Below, one piece after another: positions 54,032 through 61,427 of a stretch of DNA of 64,000 nucleotides. The translations under genes and the position numbers were made by a program. The stretch covers positions 233,848 through 297,847 of the forward strand of contig NZ_FOFG01000003.1 of NCBI RefSeq assembly GCF_900110915.1. The letters run 5' to 3'. The notes beneath the pieces are model-generated. The model was given only the letters and a program-made list of their open reading frames with translations. It was not told the DNA's origin and ran no database searches. Numbering within the stretch: the first letter of the stretch is position 1; every line of letters begins with the position of its first letter. Source of the stretch: Faunimonas pinastri (lineage in GTDB: Bacteria > Pseudomonadota > Alphaproteobacteria > Rhizobiales > Afifellaceae).

Positions 54032-54050
54032 CATCAACATAAGAGCAGAA

Positions 54051-54068
54051 AAATCACAAAAGTGATTT
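54051..54068. promoter_or_regulatory. 18-bp palindrome, probable SorC operator
   Basis: AAATCAC (54051-54057) and GTGATTT (54062-54068) form a perfect inverted repeat around AAAA. It lies in the AT-rich leader, ending 14 bases before the ATG at 54083 and 2 bases before the ribosome binding site CGGGAGGG. It may be the operator of the adjacent SorC regulator, or an mRNA hairpin covering the translation start. Confidence 0.6.
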
Positions 54069-54082
54069 ACCGGGAGGGAAAC

Positions 54083-55060
54083 ATGAACACGCATTTTGTG
54101 GCGCGGCTTCTGTGCGGCGCGGCGCTGGGACTGACGATCGTGGCTGCCGCCGGGGGGGCTGAGGCGAAGGGCCTTCGCTTCGGCTTCAGCCAGGTGACCC
54201 TGCAGTCGCCCTTCTACGTGCAGCTTCGCGACGGCGCGGCGGCCGCCGCCAAGGCGGATGGCGACGAACTGGTGTTCCTCGATGCCAATGGCGACGTCAG
54301 CAAGCAGAACAACGACATCCAGGATCTGATCACGCAGAAGGTCGACGTGCTGATCGTGAATCCGGTCAACGCCGACGCGGTCGGGCCCTCGCTGGAAGCC
54401 GCCAAGGCTGCCAAGATCCCGGTCATCACCGTCGATCGCAGCGTGGGCGAGAAGGTTTCCGCCCATATCGGTCGCGACAACAAGCAGATGGGCAAGCTCG
54501 TCGGCGAGGCGGTCGTCGCCGCGCTGAAGAAGGCCGGCAAGTCGAACGCCAAGATCATCGAGATCCAGGGTGATGCCGGCGGCGCCGTCATGATGGACCG
54601 CCGCGACGGCTTCCATAGTGCGGTCGAGGGCTCCGGCGCCAAGATCGTCGAGGGTCCGTACGCGGAATATGTGCGCGCCAACGCGGTGACGGCGATGCAG
54701 GACCTGCTGCAGGCCAACCCCGACGTGGCCGTCGTCTACGCCCACAACGACGACATGGCGCTGGGCGCGTTGCAGGTCCTGCAGGAAGCCGGGCGCAAGG
54801 ACGTCATGGTCGCCGGTGTCGACGGCCTGTCCGAGGCGCTCGAGGCGATCCAGAGCGGCAACCAGTATGTCGCGACGTCATTGAACGATCCGAAATACCT
54901 TGGCGACGTGACGATCCAGGTGGCTCGCGAGCTCAAGAACGGCGGCAAGGTCCCGGCCTTTGTGGATGCCGGGACGCAGGTCGTGACCAAGGACACGGTC
55001 GGCGCCGTGAAGCACGACGGCCTGTTCGCCGAATATCGGCCGAAAGTGCTCGGCCAGTAG
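54083..55060 (+). CDS. Ribose-type sugar ABC substrate-binding protein, second copy
   Basis: The 325-residue protein has a Sec signal (ALGLTIVAAAGGAEA, cleavage near residue 23) and the RbsB pattern: LRFGFSQVTLQSPFYVQLRDGA, QNNDIQDLITQKVDVLIVNPVN and VYAHNDDMALGALQVLQEAG. CGGGAGGG precedes the ATG. It resembles the first copy in fold but not closely in sequence, so ligands may differ. It opens the operon that carries dehydrogenase, kinase, ATPase, permease, aldolase and aldehyde dehydrogenase. Confidence 0.92.
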   Translation: MNTHFVARLLCGAALGLTIVAAAGGAEAKGLRFGFSQVTLQSPFYVQLRDGAAAAAKADGDELVFLDANGDVSKQNNDIQDLITQKVDVLIVNPVNADAVGPSLEAAKAAKIPVITVDRSVGEKVSAHIGRDNKQMGKLVGEAVVAALKKAGKSNAKIIEIQGDAGGAVMMDRRDGFHSAVEGSGAKIVEGPYAEYVRANAVTAMQDLLQANPDVAVVYAHNDDMALGALQVLQEAGRKDVMVAGVDGLSEALEAIQSGNQYVATSLNDPKYLGDVTIQVARELKNGGKVPAFVDAGTQVVTKDTVGAVKHDGLFAEYRPKVLGQ

Positions 55061-55068
55061 AGCCGGCC

Positions 55069-55091
55069 GGCGGGAGACCCTCTCTCCCGCC
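55069..55091 (+). terminator. Stem-loop after the second sugar-binding protein
   Basis: A 9-bp perfect stem GGCGGGAGA (55069-55077) / TCTCCCGCC (55083-55091), loop CCCTC, with no T-tract. It probably attenuates readthrough or stabilises the binding-protein mRNA relative to downstream genes. Confidence 0.5.
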
Positions 55092-55168
55092 TCGCCCGGA
55101 CGGGTCGTTCCCCCGTGCAAGGGGCGACGGGCGGCCCCAACCTTTCCAAGTCAGAAGCAGGTTTTTCC

Positions 55169-56188
55169 ATGCGCGCGGCAGTTCTCCACGCCCCCGGCGA
55201 CATCCGTCTGGAAGATGTTCCCGTTCCCCAGCCCAAGGCCGACGAAGTTCTCCTGCGGGTGAATGCCGTGGGCGTCTGCGGCTCGGACCTGCCGCGCATG
55301 CTGATCAAGGGCGCGCACCGGATGCCGCTGATCTGCGGGCATGAATTCTCCGGCGAGATCGTGGATCTCGGAGCCGGGGTGCGGGGCTTCGACAAGGGCG
55401 AACTCGTGGCGGTGCCGCCGCTCATCGCCTGCAACGAATGCGACCAGTGCCTGCGCGGCCAGTATTCCCGCTGCCGGAAGTACGATTATTTCGGCAGCCG
55501 CCGCGATGGCGCCTACGCCGAATATGTGGCGGTGCCGCTTTCCAACCTGCTGAAGACGCCGGCGGGCATCGATCCGCGCGCGGTCGCCATGACCGATCCG
55601 GCCTCCATCGCGCTTCATGCGATCTGGAAGGCGGGCGGCTTCACCATCGGCCGGCGCGGCGGCGTCATCGGCTGCGGCCCGATCGGTCTCTTCGCCATCC
55701 AGTACATGAAGCTGATGGGCGCCAGCGAGGTCGTGGCCGTCGACGTTTCGGAGGAAAAGCTGGAGATGGCGCGCGAAGCCGGCGCGACCCATACCGCGCT
55801 CTCCTCCGCAACGGTCGACCCGGACCTTCTCTGCGATGTCGTGGTGGAGGCGGCCGGCCACCCCAGTTCGATCAACCGCGCCGTGCGCATGGCGGGGCCG
55901 GGCGGCCACATCTCCTTCATCGGCATCCCGGTGGGCGACGTGACGCTGGAGAACGCGACGTTCCAGCATTTTCTCCGCCAGGAAGTCTCCCTGCACGGTT
56001 CGTGGAACTCGTTCGGCGCGCCGTTCCCCGGCGACCAGTGGACCGTCTCCCTCGAAAAGCTCGGCTCCGGCGACCTGAAATGGGAGTTCATGATCACGCA
56101 CGAGCTGGATCTCGCCGAACTGCCCGGCATGTTCGACCGCTTCAAGCAGGGCGGCTTCTTCTTCTCCAAGGTCATGTTCCGCCCCTGA
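55169..56188 (+). CDS. Zinc-dependent polyol dehydrogenase (sorbitol / galactitol-1-phosphate dehydrogenase-like)
   Basis: The 339-residue protein is a canonical medium-chain dehydrogenase. Catalytic zinc ligands are Cys in VGVCGSDLPR and His-Glu in CGHEFSGE. The four structural zinc cysteines are in PLIACNECDQCLRGQYSRCRK, and the Rossmann motif is GVIGCGPIGLFAIQ. Most similar in feel to galactitol-1-phosphate 5-dehydrogenase. Unlike the long enzyme at 48423 it keeps the structural zinc site. It follows the second binding protein and precedes the second kinase. Confidence 0.9.
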   Translation: MRAAVLHAPGDIRLEDVPVPQPKADEVLLRVNAVGVCGSDLPRMLIKGAHRMPLICGHEFSGEIVDLGAGVRGFDKGELVAVPPLIACNECDQCLRGQYSRCRKYDYFGSRRDGAYAEYVAVPLSNLLKTPAGIDPRAVAMTDPASIALHAIWKAGGFTIGRRGGVIGCGPIGLFAIQYMKLMGASEVVAVDVSEEKLEMAREAGATHTALSSATVDPDLLCDVVVEAAGHPSSINRAVRMAGPGGHISFIGIPVGDVTLENATFQHFLRQEVSLHGSWNSFGAPFPGDQWTVSLEKLGSGDLKWEFMITHELDLAELPGMFDRFKQGGFFFSKVMFRP

Positions 56189-56209
56189 GCGCGAACGGAA
56201 GGAGCCTTC

Positions 56210-57733
56210 ATGTCGCTCGTTCTTTCGCTTGATTTCGGCACCGGCGGCATTCGTGCCGGCGTCTACGATCTGGCGGCCGCGCGGATGATCTCGGTCGCCG
56301 AGCGGCCCTATGCCACGAGCCATCCGCGCCCGGGCTGGGCGGAGCAGGATCCCGAGGAGTGGTGGACCGCCATGAAGGCGGCCGCCGCCGAGGCGGTCGC
56401 CGCCACGGGCAAGCGCGGCATCGCCGGCATCTCGGTGGCGACCACCGCTTCCACCGTGGTCGCCTGCCGCCGCGACGGAAGCCCACTGCGTCCGGCCATT
56501 CTGTGGATGGATTGCCGCGCCGCCGCCCAGTCGGCGCGCACCGGCCAGGTCCGTCACCCGGTCCTTGCCTATAGCGGCGAGGGCGATGCGGTGGAATGGC
56601 TGGTGCCCAAGGCGATGTGGCTGGCCGAGCACGAGCGGGAAACCTATGCCGCCTCCGAGGTGCTTTGCGAGGCGGTGGATTTCATCAATTTCCGCCTGAC
56701 CGGCCGCTGGGCCGGGTCGCGGCTCAACGCCACCTGCAAGTGGAACTACGATCCCCTGCAGCGCCGATTCTCGCCGGAGCTCTTCGAGGCTTTCGGCGTG
56801 CCCGACCTTCTCGATAAACTTCCCTCCGACATCGTTCCCGTCGGCGAGGCCCTCGCCGCGCTGAAGCCGGAGCTTGCAGCCGAACTCGGCATCGCCGGCG
56901 CTCCGGTCGTCGCGCAGGGCGGCATCGATGCGCATATCGGCGTCTTCGGCGCCGGCACCGTCGCGCCCGGCCGCATGCTGATGATCGGCGGCACGTCGGT
57001 GGTGCATCTCATCCATTCCGACCGGCAGCGCGATCTTCCCGGCATCTGGGGGCCTTATCCCGATGCGCTGGTGGATGGGCTCTGGCTGATCGAGGGCGGG
57101 CAGGTTTCCGCCGGTTCCATCCTGAGCTGGCTGTCCGACCGGATCTTCGGGCTGGACCAGCGCGGCTTCGAGGCGCTGCTGGCGCAGGCGGCCGAAGTGC
57201 CCGTCGGTTCCAGCGGGCTGGTGACGCTGGATTACTGGATGGGCAACCGGACGCCCTACCGCGACCCCGACCTTCGCGGCGCGATCCTCGGCCTGTCGCT
57301 CTGGCACGACCGGGCGACGATCTACCGCTCCGCCGTGGAGGCCGTGGCGCTGGGCTCGGCCAATGTCGTGGCCGATCTCGTCGCCAAGGGCGTGCCGGTG
57401 GATCATCTCGTGATCGCGGGCGGTATCTGCAAGAATCCGCTGTGGCTGCAGGCGACGGTCGAGGCGATCGGCATGCCGGTGCATGTCGCGCGGCAGGACA
57501 ATCTCTCTTTGATCGGCTCGGCCGTCGCCGCCGCGACCGCCATCGGCGCCTTTCCCGATCTCCAGACCGCTTCCGATTATTGCGCTGCGCCCGCCGAGCT
57601 GGTCGTGCCGGACGGCGCGGCGCATAGCCGGTACGCCGAGATGCTGGTCCTCTACCGCGAAGCGACGCGGCAGGTGGGCGAGATCTCCCACCAGCTTGCC
57701 CGCCGGGCCGAGCAGGGGAGGAGCCATTCATGA
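56210..57733 (+). CDS. FGGY-family carbohydrate kinase, second copy
   Basis: The 507-residue kinase has LSLDFGTGGIRAGVYD at the N-terminus, ILWMDCRAA in the substrate site, the catalytic Asp in AQGGIDAHIGVFGAG, and the adenosine site VIAGGICKNPLWLQ. AAGGAGCC precedes the ATG at 56210. It is divergent from the first kinase (50096), suggesting different substrates. Its stop overlaps the ATPase start by 4 bases (ATGA). Confidence 0.9.
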   Translation: MSLVLSLDFGTGGIRAGVYDLAAARMISVAERPYATSHPRPGWAEQDPEEWWTAMKAAAAEAVAATGKRGIAGISVATTASTVVACRRDGSPLRPAILWMDCRAAAQSARTGQVRHPVLAYSGEGDAVEWLVPKAMWLAEHERETYAASEVLCEAVDFINFRLTGRWAGSRLNATCKWNYDPLQRRFSPELFEAFGVPDLLDKLPSDIVPVGEALAALKPELAAELGIAGAPVVAQGGIDAHIGVFGAGTVAPGRMLMIGGTSVVHLIHSDRQRDLPGIWGPYPDALVDGLWLIEGGQVSAGSILSWLSDRIFGLDQRGFEALLAQAAEVPVGSSGLVTLDYWMGNRTPYRDPDLRGAILGLSLWHDRATIYRSAVEAVALGSANVVADLVAKGVPVDHLVIAGGICKNPLWLQATVEAIGMPVHVARQDNLSLIGSAVAAATAIGAFPDLQTASDYCAAPAELVVPDGAAHSRYAEMLVLYREATRQVGEISHQLARRAEQGRSHS

Positions 57734-59283
57734 CCGCATCCGTGGTGCAACTGGCGGACCGGAAAGTTCAGGTCACTGGCGCAAGCGCCGCAGGAGCGGC
57801 GGTCGATGTCCTCACGGTCCGCCATGTCGCCAAGCGGTTTCCGCCCAACATCTTGGCACTGGAGGATGCGTCGCTCTCCGTTCGGCCCGGCGAGGTGCAT
57901 TGCCTCCTTGGCGCGAACGGCGCCGGCAAGTCGACCCTGCTGAAGATCATGGCGGGCGCGATGCGGCCGAGCGACGGGGAACTGCTGCTGGAGGGCCGTC
58001 CCTTGAAGCTGCACTCGCCGAGCGAAGGCACGGCCGCGGGCATCTCGATGATCTACCAGGAGCTGGACCTCGTGCCGCAGCTCACCGTCGAGCAGAACCT
58101 GTTCCTCGGTCACGCGCCCACGCGGCTGGGGCTGGTGGACCGGCGGACGCGGCGGGAAAAGGCCCGCGAGGCGCTGCGGCGGATCGGAGCGACGTTCCCA
58201 CCGGAAACGCGGGTGGAGCGGCTATCCGTCGCCAACCAGCAGCTGACCGCCATCGCCCGTTCGCTGACGACCGACGCCAAGGTCATCATCATGGACGAGC
58301 CTTCGGCGGCGCTGAACGAGCACGAGCTGAAGAACGTGTTCAGCGTGATCCGCGATCTGGTCCGGCAGGGCGTCTCCATCCTTTACGTGAGCCACCGTCT
58401 CAACGAGATCCAGGAGATCGGCGACCGCGTCACCGTGCTGCGTGGCGGCCGTACCATCGACACCTTCGATGTCGCGGGAACGCCGGAAGCCACTCTGGTG
58501 GAAGCGGTCATCGGGCAGAACCGCTCGCTGGTGGAGCGGGCCGCCCGTCGGCCCGTGACCGGCGACGTGGCGCTGAGGGTTCACGAGATGACCGGGCCGG
58601 AAGGCCTCGACATCCGCGATTTCGAGCTTCGCTGGGGCGAGGTGATCGGACTTTCCGGGCTGAACGGCTCCGGCCGCACCACCTTCCTGAAGGCGCTGTT
58701 CGGCGATGTTCCCTTTAGCGGACATGTCGAGCTTGAGGGGCGTCCGCTGAAGCCGAAGAGCCCGGCGGAAGCGATTCGTCTCGGACTCGGGCTGGTGCCG
58801 GAGAACCGCAAGACCGAAGGGCTGATCCTCGACGCGCCGATCTATCGCAACGCGACGCTGCCATTCCTGCGGCGCAGCCGGACGGTCAGCCATCGGCGGC
58901 TCAAGGAAACGGCAGAGCCGGTGCTCCGCAGCCTGTCGACCAAGTACAAATCGTCGGAGCGTGCGGTGCGCGAACTCTCCGGCGGCAACCAGCAGAAGGT
59001 CGTGCTGGCGCGCTGGATCATCGACCGCAGCCGCGTGCTGCTCCTGGACGAGCCTAGCCGGGGCCTTGATGTCGGCGCCAAGGCGGATCTCTACGCGCTG
59101 GTCCGGAAGCTGGCGGACGAGGGAGCGGCGGTGATCGTCGCCAGCAGCGAACTGGAAGAGCTTTATGCCGCCTGCGATGCGATCTGGGTTTTTCACGAAG
59201 GTCGCAACGTCGAGCGCTTCGACCCCTCGATCGACAATCGAGACACGATCCTGAAGGCATCCATTCTGGGAGGAAGGGCCTGA
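57730..59283 (+). CDS. Sugar ABC transporter ATP-binding protein (RbsA/MglA type, two ATPase domains)
   Basis: The 517-residue protein has two ABC domains. Domain 1 has Walker A GANGAGKS (residues 61-68), Q-loop IYQELDLVPQ and Walker B VIIMDEPSAALNE, but its signature is degenerate (LSVANQQ). Domain 2 has an altered Walker A (GLNGSGRT) and a good signature LSGGNQQK. Such asymmetric sites are normal in this family. It powers import of the sugar bound by one or both binding proteins. Confidence 0.94.
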   Translation: MTASVVQLADRKVQVTGASAAGAAVDVLTVRHVAKRFPPNILALEDASLSVRPGEVHCLLGANGAGKSTLLKIMAGAMRPSDGELLLEGRPLKLHSPSEGTAAGISMIYQELDLVPQLTVEQNLFLGHAPTRLGLVDRRTRREKAREALRRIGATFPPETRVERLSVANQQLTAIARSLTTDAKVIIMDEPSAALNEHELKNVFSVIRDLVRQGVSILYVSHRLNEIQEIGDRVTVLRGGRTIDTFDVAGTPEATLVEAVIGQNRSLVERAARRPVTGDVALRVHEMTGPEGLDIRDFELRWGEVIGLSGLNGSGRTTFLKALFGDVPFSGHVELEGRPLKPKSPAEAIRLGLGLVPENRKTEGLILDAPIYRNATLPFLRRSRTVSHRRLKETAEPVLRSLSTKYKSSERAVRELSGGNQQKVVLARWIIDRSRVLLLDEPSRGLDVGAKADLYALVRKLADEGAAVIVASSELEELYAACDAIWVFHEGRNVERFDPSIDNRDTILKASILGGRA

Positions 59284-59284
59284 C

Positions 59285-60298
59285 ATGCTGGCAAGCGACA
59301 GCGGAATACCGGCCGCAGCTACGCCGAGGCGAAGCGTCGGCTCCACGGTCTTCGACCTTCTGGTCGAATATAATTTCATCGTCATCTTCTTCGTCGTGGT
59401 CGCGGTGGCCACCAGCCTGTCGGGGAATTTCCTGACCTGGGGCAACATCGCGAACCTGTTCCAGCAGGCGACGGTGGTCGGCATCGCGGCCGTGGGCATG
59501 ACCTTCGTCATCCTGACCGCCAATATCGACCTGTCCGTCGGCAGCATGACGGCGCTGTCCGGCATGGTCGCCGCGCTGATGATGTCGAAGGGCGTGGACC
59601 CGTTCCTCGCCGTGCTGATGACGCTGGTCGTGACCACCGGCTTCGGCGCGCTCATGGGCGGCATCAGTGCCTTCGCCAAGGTGCCGAGCTTCATCGTGAC
59701 GCTGGCGGGCCTGGTCTCGTTTCGAGGCCTCACCTATCTGATTTCGGAGGGAACGCCGATCAGCGGTCTTCCCAAAGGCTTTGGCGCCTTTGGATCGACA
59801 TTGGTCCCGGTCGCGCCGGGCTACGAGCTGCCTTTGATGGGCGTCATCTTCGTCGCCATCTGCATCGTGGCCGGGCTGGTGCTGCGCTACACGGTCTTCG
59901 GCGAATATGTCTACGCGACGGGCGGCAATGCCGAGGCGGCGCGGCTTTCCGGCCTGCCGACGCGGCTGGTTGTGGTCGCGGTCTTCGCTGCTTCCGGGCT
60001 GATGGCGGGCATCGGCGGGCTGCTGCTCACCTCGCGCCTGCGCATCGGCCAGCCGACGGCGGCGCAAGGGCTGGAGCTCGATGCCATCGCCGCGGTGGTG
60101 CTCGGCGGCACCAGCCTCTTCGGCGGGCGCGGCGGCGTGCTCGGCACCTTCTTCGCCGTCATGCTGCTGCAAGTACTGCGCAACATCTTCAATCTGCTCG
60201 GCCTTGGTTCCTTCTACCAGATGACGGTGACCGGCGTGATCATCATCGCCGCGATTCTTCTGAACCGGCTGATCGACTACCGGATGGGACGGGACTGA
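59285..60298 (+). CDS. Sugar ABC transporter permease (RbsC type)
   Basis: The 337-residue inner-membrane protein has eight to ten predicted helices and the family motifs FVILTANIDLSVGSMTALSGM, NAEAARLSGL and AAVVLGGTSLFGGRGGVLGT. The start lies one base after the ATPase stop. Its own stop overlaps the next ATG in TGATG. It is the only permease gene in this region, so it forms a homodimer. Confidence 0.94.
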   Translation: MLASDSGIPAAATPRRSVGSTVFDLLVEYNFIVIFFVVVAVATSLSGNFLTWGNIANLFQQATVVGIAAVGMTFVILTANIDLSVGSMTALSGMVAALMMSKGVDPFLAVLMTLVVTTGFGALMGGISAFAKVPSFIVTLAGLVSFRGLTYLISEGTPISGLPKGFGAFGSTLVPVAPGYELPLMGVIFVAICIVAGLVLRYTVFGEYVYATGGNAEAARLSGLPTRLVVVAVFAASGLMAGIGGLLLTSRLRIGQPTAAQGLELDAIAAVVLGGTSLFGGRGGVLGTFFAVMLLQVLRNIFNLLGLGSFYQMTVTGVIIIAAILLNRLIDYRMGRD

Positions 60299-61416
60299 TG
60301 CTGGGGAAGGGTATGGATGCCGCCGCTGGCGGCAGGCGTAGGGATGCCGCCGCTGGCGGTGGGCTTAGGGATGCCGCCGTTGGCGGTGGGCTTAGGGATG
60401 CCGCCGTTGGCGGCGGGCCGAACGAGGCCGCCATTGGCGGCGGGGAGAGCATTTCGATGACCGGCAACGCCAGACGCAACGAGGGCACGGCGCTGAAGCC
60501 GGAGATGTTCGAGAGCATCCAGGTCAATCTGAGCGCGGTGGAGCGCCGGGCGGGTACGCTGACGACGCGGCGCTCGGTGAAGAAGGAATACCAGGCGGCG
60601 TGGCTGGTGAAGGCGCTGACCTGCATCGACCTGACGACGCTTGCCGGCGACGATACGCCCGGCCGCGTCCACCGTCTGGCCATGAAGGCGCGCAAACCGC
60701 TGCGGGAAGACATCGTGGAAGCGCTGGGGCTCGCCGACGAGCCGCCGAAAGTGGGCGCGGTCTGCGTCTATCCCACGATGGTCGCCCCGGCGGTGAAGGC
60801 GCTGCGCGGTTCCGGCATTCCGGTGGCGTCGGTGGCGACCGGCTTTCCCGCGGGCCTCACGCCGCTGCCGCAGCGGCTGGCGGAAATCCGCTACGCCGTG
60901 GAGGAGGGCGCGGAGGAGATCGACATCGTGATCACCCGCTCGCACGTGCTCCTCGGCGAGTGGCAGGCGCTCTATGACGAGGTGAAGGCGATGCGCGAGG
61001 CCTGCGGCCACGCCCATCTCAAGGCGATCCTCGGCACCGGCGACCTGAAGACGCTGCGCAACGTCTACAAGGCCAGCATGGTGGCGATGATGGCGGGCGC
61101 GGACTTCATCAAGACGTCGACGGGCAAGGAAGACGTGAACGCCACGCTGCCGGTCAGCCTGACGATGATCCGGGCGCTGCGCGATTACGGCGAGTGGACG
61201 GGCGAGAAGGTCGGCTTCAAGCCGGCGGGCGGGTTGAAGACCGCCAAGGACTCGCTCGCCTGGCTGATCCTGATCAAGGAAGAACTCGGCAACGCGTGGC
61301 TCGACCCGCATCTCTTCCGCATCGGCGCCAGCTCCATGCTGGCCGACATCGAGCGCCAGCTCGAACACTTCGTCACCGGCCGCTACGCCTCCGCGTCGCG
61401 CCACGCACTCGCCTGA
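60298..61416 (+). CDS. deoC: Deoxyribose-phosphate aldolase (DeoC), with a repetitive N-terminal extension
   Basis: The 372-residue protein contains the DeoC barrel: TCIDLTTLAGDDTP near the N-terminal end, AVCVYPTMV, VASVATGFPAG, EIDIVITRS, and the Schiff-base lysine in ADFIKTSTGK (Lys272). It splits 2-deoxyribose 5-phosphate or a similar sugar phosphate into acetaldehyde and glyceraldehyde 3-phosphate. The first 50 residues are five copies of a 9-residue Ala/Gly unit. An internal ATG at 60457 with GGGGAG upstream would give a normal 319-residue DeoC, so the real start is open. Confidence 0.9.
   Translation: MLGKGMDAAAGGRRRDAAAGGGLRDAAVGGGLRDAAVGGGPNEAAIGGGESISMTGNARRNEGTALKPEMFESIQVNLSAVERRAGTLTTRRSVKKEYQAAWLVKALTCIDLTTLAGDDTPGRVHRLAMKARKPLREDIVEALGLADEPPKVGAVCVYPTMVAPAVKALRGSGIPVASVATGFPAGLTPLPQRLAEIRYAVEEGAEEIDIVITRSHVLLGEWQALYDEVKAMREACGHAHLKAILGTGDLKTLRNVYKASMVAMMAGADFIKTSTGKEDVNATLPVSLTMIRALRDYGEWTGEKVGFKPAGGLKTAKDSLAWLILIKEELGNAWLDPHLFRIGASSMLADIERQLEHFVTGRYASASRHALA
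60316..60450 (+). repeat. 27-bp tandem repeat, 5 copies, at the 5' end of deoC
   Basis: Units start at 60316, 60343, 60370, 60397 and 60424; the last is degenerate. The consensus begins GATGCCGCCGTTGGCGGTGG and encodes DAAVGGGLR. Each unit contains a self-complementary core CCGCC-GTT-GGCGG, so the array can form a row of small hairpins just after the permease gene. Units are multiples of three and keep the frame open. Confidence 0.9.
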
Positions 61417-61427
61417 GGGAGATCAGC

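Noticed and set aside
55151..57727. Minus-strand frame of about 860 codons across the dehydrogenase and second kinase genes
   Set aside because: Composition is a shadow pattern (Arg, His, Asp rich) and the plus-strand genes are certain.
60316..60450. Repeat array considered as CRISPR
   Set aside because: Units are contiguous tandem copies without spacers and encode a periodic peptide.
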